Source: Xenophilus arseniciresistens (GTDB taxonomy: Bacteria; Pseudomonadota; Gammaproteobacteria; Burkholderiales; Burkholderiaceae_C). Taken from it: DNA of 64,000 bases. The translations under genes and the position numbers were made by a program. Shown here piece after piece: positions 47,814 through 55,339 of this stretch (positions are counted from its first letter, which is position 1; each line of letters opens with the position of its first letter). The DNA is taken from contig NZ_JAQIPB010000006.1 of assembly GCF_028023875.1 (NCBI RefSeq), positions 310,001 to 374,000 on the forward strand, read 5' to 3'. Under the pieces are notes generated by a model. It made no database searches. It was not told the origin of the DNA and saw only the letters and a program-made list of their open reading frames with translations.

Positions 47814-48875
47814 TCAGCCTTGCGCCGTGGTGGGCCAGCCGGCCAGGTGACGCACAGCCAGATCGGCCAGCGCGCTGATCCAGGCCGGGTCGTCGTTGAG
47901 CGCGGGGATGTAGTGGAAGGCCTTGCCGCCGCTGTGCAGGAAAGCCTCGCGGCCTTCCATGGCGATTTCCTCCAGCGTCTCCAGGCAGTCGGCCGGAAAG
48001 CCCGGGCACAGCACGTCCACGCGGCCCACGCCCGAGGCGCCGAGTTCGCGCAAGGTGGGCTCGGTGTAGGGCTCCAGCCAGCGCGCGCGGCCGAACCGTG
48101 ACTGGAAGCTGCATTGCCAGAAGCCTTGGGGCAACTGCAGCTGATCGGCCAGCAACTGCGCGGTGCGCAGGCACTGCGCCTGGTAAGGATCGCCCAGCGC
48201 GATGTTGCGCGCGGGAATGCCATGAAAGCTCATCAGCAGCCGGTCGGGCCGGCCATGCTGCTGCCAGTGCCGGTGCACGCGGCCGGCCAGCGCGCCGATG
48301 TAGCCGGCGTCGTCGTGGTAGTCGTTGACGAAGCGCAGCTCCAGCTGTTTGCGCTGGCGCGCCTGCCAGGCGTTGACGGCGTCGGTCACGCTGGCCGTGG
48401 TGGTGGCCGAGTACTGGGGATAGGCCTGCAGCACCAGCACGCGCTTCACACCCTCGGCCTGCAGTGCATCGAGTTGGCGCTCCAGCGAAGGCTGTCCATA
48501 GCGCATGGCCTCCACCACACGCACGCGATGGCCGCGCTCGCCGAGCCAGCCGCGCAGCAAGGCGGCCTGCCTGCGCGTCCACACGGCCAGCGGCGAGCCT
48601 TCGGGCATCCAGATGCTGGCGTACTTGGCGGCCGACCGGGCCGGCCGCCGGCGCAGGATCACACCGTGCAGCAGCGGCAGCCACACGGCGCGCGGGATCT
48701 CCACCACGCGCGGATCGCTCAGGAACTGGGCCAGGTAGGGCCGCACGGCGGCGGCCGTGGGGGCCTCGGGCGAGCCGAGGTTGCACCACAGCACGGCGGT
48801 GTGCGGGGCAGGGGCGGGCAGGGGGGATGAAGAAGCGCCGGAGTTGCCTTCGGGCGCAATGACGGTGCGAGGCAT
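47814..48875 (-). CDS. hemH: Ferrochelatase
   Basis: This 353-aa enzyme inserts ferrous iron into protoporphyrin IX, the last step of protoheme synthesis. Family marks are TAVLWCNLGSPEAPTAAAVR at the N-terminus, FLSDPRVVEIPRAVW, YPQYSATTTASV, the catalytic-His region LLMSFHGIPARNI, CSFQSRFGRARWLEPYTEPT and the glutamate-bearing CPGFPADCLETLEEIAMEG. The length is normal. It is divergent from the HAD gene with only 15 bp between the start codons, so each promoter must overlap the other gene or lie very close. ATG 48875 is the first in-frame ATG after the neighbour. Confidence 0.97.
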   Translation of the reverse strand: MPRTVIAPEGNSGASSSPLPAPAPHTAVLWCNLGSPEAPTAAAVRPYLAQFLSDPRVVEIPRAVWLPLLHGVILRRRPARSAAKYASIWMPEGSPLAVWTRRQAALLRGWLGERGHRVRVVEAMRYGQPSLERQLDALQAEGVKRVLVLQAYPQYSATTTASVTDAVNAWQARQRKQLELRFVNDYHDDAGYIGALAGRVHRHWQQHGRPDRLLMSFHGIPARNIALGDPYQAQCLRTAQLLADQLQLPQGFWQCSFQSRFGRARWLEPYTEPTLRELGASGVGRVDVLCPGFPADCLETLEEIAMEGREAFLHSGGKAFHYIPALNDDPAWISALADLAVRHLAGWPTTAQG

Positions 48876-48890
48876 GCGATATTCTGGGGC

Positions 48891-49625
48891 ATGACTTCCG
48901 CCGATCCGGCCCGCGTCGCGCAACTTCTGGACGTGCGCCGCATCCAGGGCATCTCCCTGGACCTTGACGACACCCTGTGGCCGATCTGGCCCACCATCGA
49001 ACGCGCCGAGGCCGTGCTGCACGGCTGGCTTCAGGCCCATGCGCCGCGCACGGCCGCGCTGGTGACCGACCCGCAGGTGCTGCGCGAGTTGCGCGAGGCC
49101 ACGGCGCGCGAGCGCTCCGACCTCGCGCATGACCTGGCCGCGCTGCGGCGCGAATCCATCCGCGGTGCCTTGCAGCGCGCGGGCGACGATCCGGCGCTGG
49201 CCGAGCCGGCCTTCGAGGTCTTCTTTGCCGAGCGCCAGCGCGTGACGCTGTATGAAGACGCCTTGCCCGCGCTGCGCTGGCTCAGCGAGCGCTATCCGCT
49301 GGTGGCGGTTTCCAACGGCAATGCCGATCTGGAGCGCACGGGCGTGGCGCGCTGGTTTCGCATCGGCTTCAGCGCCAAGAGCTTCGGCAGCGGCAAGCCG
49401 CATGCGCCCATCTTCCGCGCGGCGGCGGCCTCCATCGGCCTGCTGCCGCGCGACATGCTGCACGTGGGCGACGATGCGGGCCTGGACGTGGCCGGCGCGC
49501 TCAATGCGGGCATGCAGGCCGCCTGGCTGGTGCGCGACCATCGGCCCTGGGGCGAAGGCCCGCGGCCCCAATTGATCGTGCCCAATCTGCAGGCCCTGTG
49601 CACGGCGCTGGACGGCAGCGCCTGA
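48891..49625 (+). CDS. HAD-superfamily phosphatase, YigB-like
   Basis: This 244-aa protein has all four HAD motifs: DLDDTLW (motif I with the nucleophile aspartate), SNGN (motif II), the lysine in SGKPHAP (motif III) and GDDAGLDV (motif IV). The helical cap lies between motifs I and II (LREATARERSDLAHDLAALR). YigB-type members dephosphorylate 5-amino-6-(5-phospho-D-ribitylamino)uracil in riboflavin synthesis, and this length and motif set fit, but HAD specificity is hard to read from sequence. It is divergent from hemH and followed 41 bp later by the DUF4197 gene. Confidence 0.88.
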   Translation: MTSADPARVAQLLDVRRIQGISLDLDDTLWPIWPTIERAEAVLHGWLQAHAPRTAALVTDPQVLRELREATARERSDLAHDLAALRRESIRGALQRAGDDPALAEPAFEVFFAERQRVTLYEDALPALRWLSERYPLVAVSNGNADLERTGVARWFRIGFSAKSFGSGKPHAPIFRAAAASIGLLPRDMLHVGDDAGLDVAGALNAGMQAAWLVRDHRPWGEGPRPQLIVPNLQALCTALDGSA

Positions 49626-49666
49626 ACACGCGCGGACATCACCTTTTCTCAAGCGGAGGTTCCCCC

Positions 49667-50323
49667 ATGCAATCACGTAGGCATCATCTTCGGTCGGTCT
49701 TTTTGGGCGCGGCTGCGATGCTGGGCGCCTGGCCAGCCGCGCAGGCGCAGACCGGCACCAACCCCGTCAAGGCCATGCTGGGCCAGGCTTCCGACCATGC
49801 GCTGGACCAACTGGCGCGCCCCGGCGCCTTCTCGGCCGATGAAGCGATCCGCATCGCCCTGCCGGGCGCGGCCAAGCTGGGCAACCTGCTCGATCTGGCC
49901 AGCAAGGTCGGGTTGACGGGCGACATCAACGGCAGCCTCAACCGCGCGGCCGAGCAGGCCGCGGCGCAGGCCAAGCCCATCTTCCGCGCAGCCATCGACC
50001 GCGCCTCCTTCAGCGATGCGGTGGACATCGCGCGCGGCGGCGCCACCGGCGCCACCGACTACCTGAAGAAAAGCGCAGGCGCCTCGGTGCAGGCGCAGCT
50101 GCTGCCGCTGGTGCGCACGGCGCTGCAGCAGTCGGGCGTGCTGGCGCAGACGCAGCAGCTTTCCGCCCTGGGCTTCAACGAGACGCGCCTGAGCGAGTAC
50201 GTGGCCGGCAAGACCAGCGACGGCATCTTCACCTATGTGGGCCGCGAGGAGACCAAGCTGCGCCAGGACCCGATCGGCGCGGGCAAGAGCCTGCTCAAGG
50301 GCATGCAGGGCCTGAAGTTCTAA
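49667..50323 (+). CDS. DUF4197 family secreted protein
   Basis: This 218-aa protein starts at ATG 49667 with GGAGG at 49655-49659. The signal peptide is HHLRSVFLGAAAMLGAWPAA ending AQAQT. The mature part is helical and matches DUF4197: DEAIRIALPGAAKLGNLLDL, DINGSLNRAAEQAAAQAKPI, FRAAIDRASFSDAVDIARGG, ATDYLKKSAGASVQAQLLPL and VAGKTSDGIFTYVGREETKL. The role of the family is unknown. A strong rho-independent terminator follows at 50389, so it probably ends a short unit with the HAD gene. Confidence 0.88.
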   Translation: MQSRRHHLRSVFLGAAAMLGAWPAAQAQTGTNPVKAMLGQASDHALDQLARPGAFSADEAIRIALPGAAKLGNLLDLASKVGLTGDINGSLNRAAEQAAAQAKPIFRAAIDRASFSDAVDIARGGATGATDYLKKSAGASVQAQLLPLVRTALQQSGVLAQTQQLSALGFNETRLSEYVAGKTSDGIFTYVGREETKLRQDPIGAGKSLLKGMQGLKF

Positions 50324-50388
50324 GGACAACCCCGCACAGGTTTCCGGAAACACTCGGGAACCAATCCGCCATCGCTGAAACACACTGG

Positions 50389-50429
50389 GCGCGGGCCCTT
50401 CGCAGGAAGGGCGCCGCGCTTTTTTTTTT
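50389..50429 (+). terminator. Rho-independent terminator after the DUF4197 gene
   Basis: GCGCGGGCCCTTC pairs with GAAGGGCGCCGCGC (one bulge) and is followed by ten consecutive T (50420-50429). It is the clearest terminator in the window. Confidence 0.93.
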
Positions 50430-50459
50430 CTTCGTCCTGCTCAGAAAGGTTCTGTCCGA

Positions 50460-50915
50460 ATGTCCATCGCCTTGCGTCGTCTGCCCGCCCTGTTTCTGGT
50501 TCTTGCCACCTTGTTTGCGCTGCCGGCGGCCTATGCCCAGCAGATGGTGGCTGCGGCGCGCGATGGCGTGATGCTCCGGGCCGCCGCCAGCCAGCGTGCC
50601 GAAGCGCGCTGGTCGATCGACAAGGGCTACCCCTTGCGCGTGCTCAGCCGCAAGGGGGCCTGGCTGCGGGTGAGCGATTTCGAAGGCGACCGGGCCTGGG
50701 TGCTGAGCTCGCGCACCAACCGGCAGGCGCACATGGTCTCCAAGGCCAGCGCACTGAATGTGCGCGCCACGCCGAACACGCGTGCGCGCGTGGTGGCCCG
50801 CGCCGGCTATGGCGACGTGCTGCGCACGATGGAGCGCCGCGGCGACTGGGTCAAGGTGCGCACCAAGGCCGGCCGCGTGGGCTGGGTGTCGCGCAAGCTG
50901 GTCTGGGGCTGGTGA
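50460..50915 (+). CDS. Secreted protein with two bacterial SH3 domains
   Basis: This 151-aa protein has a signal peptide (LPALFLVLATLFALPAAYAQ). Two SH3b-type domains follow: ARDGVMLRAAASQRAEARWS with KGAWLRVSDFEGDRAWVLSS, and ASALNVRATPNTRARVVARA with RGDWVKVRTKAGRVGWVSRK. The pattern NVRATPN...GWV is typical. SH3b proteins of this size are periplasmic and may bind cell-wall peptides or partner proteins. Its own promoter should lie in the 30 bp after the terminator or in the terminator region. It converges on hpnE with 6 bp between stops. Confidence 0.88.
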   Translation: MSIALRRLPALFLVLATLFALPAAYAQQMVAAARDGVMLRAAASQRAEARWSIDKGYPLRVLSRKGAWLRVSDFEGDRAWVLSSRTNRQAHMVSKASALNVRATPNTRARVVARAGYGDVLRTMERRGDWVKVRTKAGRVGWVSRKLVWGW

Positions 50916-50921
50916 TCGGGC

Positions 50922-52196
50922 TCAGGGCCGCGCGGCTGCTTCGCCGCTGAGCACCGCGCCTTCCAGCGTGGCGGGGTAGGGCCCTTCGCAACAGTCGCCG
51001 CAGGCCCGCAGGCCGGGCGCGATGTCCATGGCGGGTCGCTGCAGCCCGGGCGTGCAGGCGAAGGTGGCGCGCTTCTCGACGATGGTCTGCAGCGGCTGCA
51101 GGTCCGTCCAGTTCAGTTGCACCTTGGCCTGGGCCAGCACGCGCGCCTGCAGCTCCTCGCGCGGCAGGGTGCTGGCACTGACCACGAAGGCGGCCAGGCC
51201 CGCGGGTCCGTCCAGCTGCGCGCGGTCGAACACGAACTGCGCGGGCGCGCGTTGCGCATCGCTGCGCAGGGCCAGCATGGGGCGGCCCTGCGGCAAGGGC
51301 GGCGCGCCTTTCACGTACACGGTGGCGATGGCCTCATGGTCGATGGCCTGCGCGCGGGCCAGCCAGTCGGCGGCTTCGGGCAGCGCCGCCTGCTGCACCA
51401 GGCGCGCGCTTTCCCACACCGGCGTGGCCAGCAGCACGCGGTCGAAGGGATCGCTATCGACCAGCCATCGCGCGCCATCGCGTGCGATGGACTGGACGCG
51501 GTGGCCCAGCCGTTGCTGCGCGCGGCGTGCAGCCAGCCAGTCGAGGGCGGCGTCGGGCAGCAGCGCGCCCAGGTCCACTCTGGGCAGCAGCAGATCGGCA
51601 CCGCCGGCTTCGCCGAAGAGCGCATCGCGCAGCACGCGCAGAAACACCTGCGCGCTGGCGCGCGCGGGCGGCACGTTCAGGGCCGACACGCACAGGGGCT
51701 CGATCAGCTCGGTCATCACGCGCGGCGTGAGCGCCGCGCACAGCTGCGCCACGCTGAGCGTGGGCGCGCAGGCAAAGCCGCGCAGGCGCCATTGCAGCGA
51801 GGTGCGCAGCAGGCTGTAGCGGTCGGCCCAGGTCCAGCCGCGGGCGGCGCAGATGCCGGCCAGCAGGTCCAGCGGCGGGCGCAAGCCGGCAGGCACTTCG
51901 AGGCCGCCGCCATCGGCAAAGCGCAGCGCCAGCGGCAGGCGCCGCAGCGTGGCTTCGGGCGACACGCCCACCTCACGCATCAGCGCCAGCGTGGCGCGGT
52001 AGGCGCCGATGAGGATGTGCTGGCCGTTGTCCAGCACCGTGCCGTCATCGGCCAGCACGCGCCGCGCGCGGCCGCCCGGTGTGCGCGCGGCCTCGTAAAG
52101 GGTCACGGCCTGGCCGGCCTGCGTGGCCCGCACGGCTGCGGCCAGGCCGGCCCAGCCGGCGCCGATGACGGCGGTGCGAAGGGCTGCGGTGCTCAC
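50922..52196 (-). CDS. hpnE: Hydroxysqualene dehydroxylase (HpnE)
   Basis: This protein of about 424 aa is a FAD-dependent amine-oxidase-like enzyme that turns hydroxysqualene into squalene, the last step of the HpnCDE route. It has the Rossmann start TAVIGAGWAGLAAAVRATQ and GRARRVLADDGTVLDNGQHI. Later marks are TELIEPLCVSALNVPPARAS and the C-terminal FAD region LRACGDCCEGPYPATLEGAV LSGE. A GTG start at 52196 is chosen because it overlaps the hpnD stop by 4 bp (GTGA); a longer ATG frame would lie inside hpnD. It is the last gene of the hpnC-D-E row. Confidence 0.93.
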   Translation of the reverse strand: MSTAALRTAVIGAGWAGLAAAVRATQAGQAVTLYEAARTPGGRARRVLADDGTVLDNGQHILIGAYRATLALMREVGVSPEATLRRLPLALRFADGGGLEVPAGLRPPLDLLAGICAARGWTWADRYSLLRTSLQWRLRGFACAPTLSVAQLCAALTPRVMTELIEPLCVSALNVPPARASAQVFLRVLRDALFGEAGGADLLLPRVDLGALLPDAALDWLAARRAQQRLGHRVQSIARDGARWLVDSDPFDRVLLATPVWESARLVQQAALPEAADWLARAQAIDHEAIATVYVKGAPPLPQGRPMLALRSDAQRAPAQFVFDRAQLDGPAGLAAFVVSASTLPREELQARVLAQAKVQLNWTDLQPLQTIVEKRATFACTPGLQRPAMDIAPGLRACGDCCEGPYPATLEGAVLSGEAAARP

Positions 52197-53035
52197 ATCC
52201 GCCCGAGCGCCTGCACCTTCCACGCCAGCCACAGCTTGCGCAGCGGCGTGAGCGCGATGCGCTGGTGCAGCACCTGGAAGTTCTCGTGCTCGATCTCGCC
52301 CAGCAAGGTGCGGTAGATGCTGGCCATCATCAGGCCGGGTTTCTGTGCGCGGCGGTCGGCCGCGGGCAGCAGGGCCAGCGCCTCGTCGTACAGCGCCTGG
52401 GCCCGCTGGGCCTGAAAGCGCATCAGCGCCACGAAGCGGTCGGAATGCACGCGGCCCAGGATCTCGTGCGCCTTCACGTCGAACTGCTGCAGTTCATTGA
52501 CGGGCAGATAGATGCGCCCGCGCATGGCGTCCTCGCCCACGTCGCGGATGATGTTGGTCAGCTGCAGCGCCAGGCCCAGCTTGTGGGCGTATTGCGTGGT
52601 CTGCGCGTCGGTCTGGCCGAAGATGCGCGCCGAGACTTCGCCCACCACGCCGGCCACCAGGTGGCAGTAGCGCTGCAGGCCGGCAAAGTCGAGGTAGCGC
52701 GTCTGCTGCAGGTCCATTTCGCAGCCTTCCACCACCTCCAGCAGCTGGCGCGCCTCGATGTCGAAGCGCGGCGCGTGCGGCATCAGGGCCTGCATCACGG
52801 GGTGGCGCGGCTGGCCCGCGAAGGCGCTGGCGATCTCGGTGCGCCACCATGCCAGCTTGGTCGCGGCCACGCCCGCATCGCTCACTTCGTCGACCACGTC
52901 GTCCACCTCGCGGCAGAAGGCGTAGAAGGCGGTGATGGCCGCGCGGCGTTCGGGCGGCAGGAACAGGAAGGCGTAATAGAAGCTGCTGCCGGAGGCGGCG
53001 GCCTTGTTCTGGACGTATTGCTCGGGGGTGCTCAT
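52193..53035 (-). CDS. hpnD: Presqualene diphosphate synthase (HpnD)
   Basis: This 280-aa squalene/phytoene-synthase-family enzyme joins two farnesyl diphosphates into presqualene diphosphate. SSFYYAFLFLPPERRAAITA leads to the first Asp-rich motif in REVDDVVDE, and the second is in LTNIIRDVGEDAMRGRIYLP. The length is typical. ATG 53035 begins MSTPEQYVQNKAAASGSSFY. It overlaps hpnE by 4 bp and lies 74 bp after hpnC, in the usual C-D-E order. Confidence 0.95.
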   Translation of the reverse strand: MSTPEQYVQNKAAASGSSFYYAFLFLPPERRAAITAFYAFCREVDDVVDEVSDAGVAATKLAWWRTEIASAFAGQPRHPVMQALMPHAPRFDIEARQLLEVVEGCEMDLQQTRYLDFAGLQRYCHLVAGVVGEVSARIFGQTDAQTTQYAHKLGLALQLTNIIRDVGEDAMRGRIYLPVNELQQFDVKAHEILGRVHSDRFVALMRFQAQRAQALYDEALALLPAADRRAQKPGLMMASIYRTLLGEIEHENFQVLHQRIALTPLRKLWLAWKVQALGRM

Positions 53036-53109
53036 CGGCGGGGCGCGGGTCTCATGGCGCGTGATTGTCGCGGGGTGGCGTGAAGGTGCTTCGGGCCGAG
53101 TCGGGCGCG

Positions 53110-53994
53110 CTACATCCTGAAGGCCCGCCAGAGCAGCCGCGGGGCGTCCCACTTCCTGACCGTGGGCCGGTGGCTGAAGCTGTCGAAGCCCCGGGCCTCG
53201 ATCCGGTCGAGGATGAGCAGGCCGCCTTGAACGACCAGGCGCAGTTCATGGCCCATGCGGCCGGGCATGCGATGGACCAGCGGCGCGCCCTCGCGCATCA
53301 GCGCACGCGCGGCCTGCACCTGCTGCGCGACCAGGGCCAGCGCCGGTGCTGGCGGGCGCGCGGGCCCCAGCGGGGCGAAGGACTGGAAATCGCCGGGCCC
53401 GAGCCCGAAGGCCGCGCAATCGGCCAGCGGCAGGTAATGGCGCCCGCGTGGCAGATCGACCGACAGGTCCTGCCAGAAGTTGATGAGCTGCAGTGCGCTG
53501 CAGATCGCGTCGCTCTGCGCGAGCGAGCGCGCATCGCCGAGGCCGGCCAGATGCAGCAGCAGGCGCCCGACCGGATTGGCCGAGCGGCGGCAGTAGTCCA
53601 GCAGCTCGGCCATGTCGGCATAGCGGCGCGCGGCCTGCGTCCAGCGCACGTCCTGGCGGAAGGCGTCGAGCAGGTCGGCCAGCAGCGATTCGGGCAGGCT
53701 GAATTCGGCGATCGCGTGCCGCAGCGGCCCGAACACCTGCGGCCAGCGTGCCGAAGGGGCCTGGCCGCGCACCACGGCTGCGAGGTCCTCGCCATAAGCC
53801 TGCAGCAGGGCCAGGCGCTCGGGCGCCGCGGTATCACCTTCATCGGCGATGTCGTCGGCCGTGCGCGCGAAGGCATACAGCGCGGCGATGGGCGGGCGCA
53901 GCCGCGGTGGGCACAGCCACGACGCGACCGGGAAGTTCTCGTAGTGGTTCGGCGCGGCGGCCTGCCGGGGAACGGGGGAAGAGGATCGGGGCAC
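53110..53994 (-). CDS. hpnC: Squalene-pathway synthase HpnC
   Basis: This protein of about 294 aa is the HpnC member of the squalene/phytoene synthase family, which converts presqualene diphosphate to hydroxysqualene. It begins with HYENFPVASWLCPPRLRPPI, typical for HpnC, and has ARTADDIADEGD (first Asp-rich motif) and LINFWQDLSVDLPRGRHYLP (second). The GTG at 53994 gives a family-length protein; an ATG at 54108 would add 38 residues with no family match and would lie in the operator at 54098-54119. Squalene made here normally feeds hopanoid synthesis, but no squalene-hopene cyclase is in the window. Confidence 0.93.
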   Translation of the reverse strand: MPRSSSPVPRQAAAPNHYENFPVASWLCPPRLRPPIAALYAFARTADDIADEGDTAAPERLALLQAYGEDLAAVVRGQAPSARWPQVFGPLRHAIAEFSLPESLLADLLDAFRQDVRWTQAARRYADMAELLDYCRRSANPVGRLLLHLAGLGDARSLAQSDAICSALQLINFWQDLSVDLPRGRHYLPLADCAAFGLGPGDFQSFAPLGPARPPAPALALVAQQVQAARALMREGAPLVHRMPGRMGHELRLVVQGGLLILDRIEARGFDSFSHRPTVRKWDAPRLLWRAFRM

Positions 53995-54069
53995 GGCGGC
54001 GATTGTCAGGGCAGCGCCGGCGCGTCCCTGGCGGACAGCGGGTGAACGGAAACGAAGCTGTTTTGCGCG

Positions 54070-54099
54070 TTGACAGTCGAGGGATGCATCGCCTAAATT
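54070..54099 (+). promoter_or_regulatory. Sigma-70-type promoter of the second RND operon
   Basis: TTGACA (54070-54075) and TAAATT (54094-54099) are 18 bp apart, giving a start near 54106 and a leader of about 70 nt. This is the best sigma-70 match upstream of the adaptor gene. Confidence 0.6.
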
Positions 54100-54119
54100 A
54101 CTAACCATTCGGTCATTAA
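54098..54119. promoter_or_regulatory. TetR-type palindromic operator over the RND promoter start
   Basis: The 22-bp element is TTACTAACC-N4-GGTCATTAA, with seven of nine half-site bases symmetric. It covers the -10 end and start point of the promoter at 54070-54099 and also the upstream side of hpnC. The regulator is not in the window. Confidence 0.6.
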
Positions 54120-54178
54120 CTTGACGGTGCCGATTTCGGCGCCGCTGTTCCAGGCCTGCGCGAGCGGGTGTTCTTCCC

Positions 54179-55339
54179 ATGGCTTTGTTGTCTGAACTGC
54201 CTGCTCGCAGGGCGCACCCGGGTGTGCGCCTTTCTCCACTGCTGGCGCCCGCGCTGCTGGGGCTGGCCCTGGCGGGCTGTTCGCGGCCGCCGCCCGCGCC
54301 CGAACCCCTGCGCGCCGTGAAGGTGATGACCGTGGGCGTGCAGCCTTCGAACGGCGGCGCCGAGTTTTCAGCCGAGGTGCGCGCGCGCGTGGAAGCCCGC
54401 CTGGGCTTTAGGGTGGCGGGCAAGCTGGCGCAACGGCAGGCCGAACCGGGCCAGCACGTGAAGGCCGGCCAGGTGCTGGCGCAGCTGGATCCGCAGGACT
54501 ACCAGCTCGCAGCCCAGGCCGCGCGCGCGCAGGCCGTGGCGGCGCAGACCCAGCGCGACCTGGCGGCGGCGGACCTGAAGCGCTACCGCGAACTGCGCGC
54601 GCAGAACTTCATCAGCAGCGCAGAGCTGGAGCGGCGCGAGGCCAGCGCGCGCTCGGCCCAGGCGCAGTTGGACCAGGCGCAGGCGCAGGTGGCCTCGCAA
54701 GGCAACCAGGCGAGCTACACCACGCTGGTGGCGCAGGCGCCGGGCGTGGTGACCGCCGTCGAGGCCGAAGTGGGGCAGGTGCTGGCGGCAGGCACGCCGG
54801 TGCTGCGCCTGGCGCTGGATGGCGCGCGGGACGTGGTCTTCTCGGTGCCCGAGGACCGCGCCGCGCAACTGCGCGTGGGCTCCCCCGTGCAGGTGCGCGG
54901 CTGGACAGCCGGCGAGGAGCAGGAAGGCAAGGTGCGCGAGGTGGCGGCCAGCGCCGACCCCGTGACGCGCACCTATCTGGTCAAGGTCGAGATCCCTGCC
55001 GCCACGGCACCGCCGCTGGGCGCCACGGTCTATGCGCGGCCGCAGGCCCTGAGCGCCCAGGGCGCTCCCGTGATCAAGCTGCCCACCAGCGCCCTGCGCC
55101 AGGAAGGCGCCGGCAGCGCCGTGTGGGTGCTGGAGCCGGGCAGCATGAGCGTGCGTTCGCAGAGCGTGCAGGTGGCGGGCGTGGACGGCAACGAGGCCGT
55201 GATCGCGCAGGGCCTGAGCCCCGGGCAGCAGGTGGTGACGGCCGGCGTGCATGTGCTTGCGCCGGGGCAGAAGGTCAGCATCTACAACAGGCCGGCAGGC
55301 GAGGCGGCCGCGCAGGCCCCTGCGGCCGGGAGCCGCTGA
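54179..55339 (+). CDS. RND efflux periplasmic adaptor lipoprotein
   Basis: This 386-aa protein is the adaptor of the second RND system. LSPLLAPALLGLALAGCSRP gives a lipobox (LAGC), so it should be anchored in the inner membrane by lipid. The lipoyl halves (AEPGQHVKAGQVLAQLDPQD and LVAQAPGVVTAVEAEVGQVL) flank a coiled-coil hairpin (QAARAQAVAAQTQRDLAAAD to AQAQVASQG). Beta-barrel strands follow (VVFSVPEDRAAQLRVGSPVQ). Its stop overlaps the pump start (TGATG). No outer-membrane channel gene is in this operon, so it must borrow one, perhaps the NodT-type channel near 7.6-9.2 kb. Confidence 0.92.
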   Translation: MALLSELPARRAHPGVRLSPLLAPALLGLALAGCSRPPPAPEPLRAVKVMTVGVQPSNGGAEFSAEVRARVEARLGFRVAGKLAQRQAEPGQHVKAGQVLAQLDPQDYQLAAQAARAQAVAAQTQRDLAAADLKRYRELRAQNFISSAELERREASARSAQAQLDQAQAQVASQGNQASYTTLVAQAPGVVTAVEAEVGQVLAAGTPVLRLALDGARDVVFSVPEDRAAQLRVGSPVQVRGWTAGEEQEGKVREVAASADPVTRTYLVKVEIPAATAPPLGATVYARPQALSAQGAPVIKLPTSALRQEGAGSAVWVLEPGSMSVRSQSVQVAGVDGNEAVIAQGLSPGQQVVTAGVHVLAPGQKVSIYNRPAGEAAAQAPAAGSR

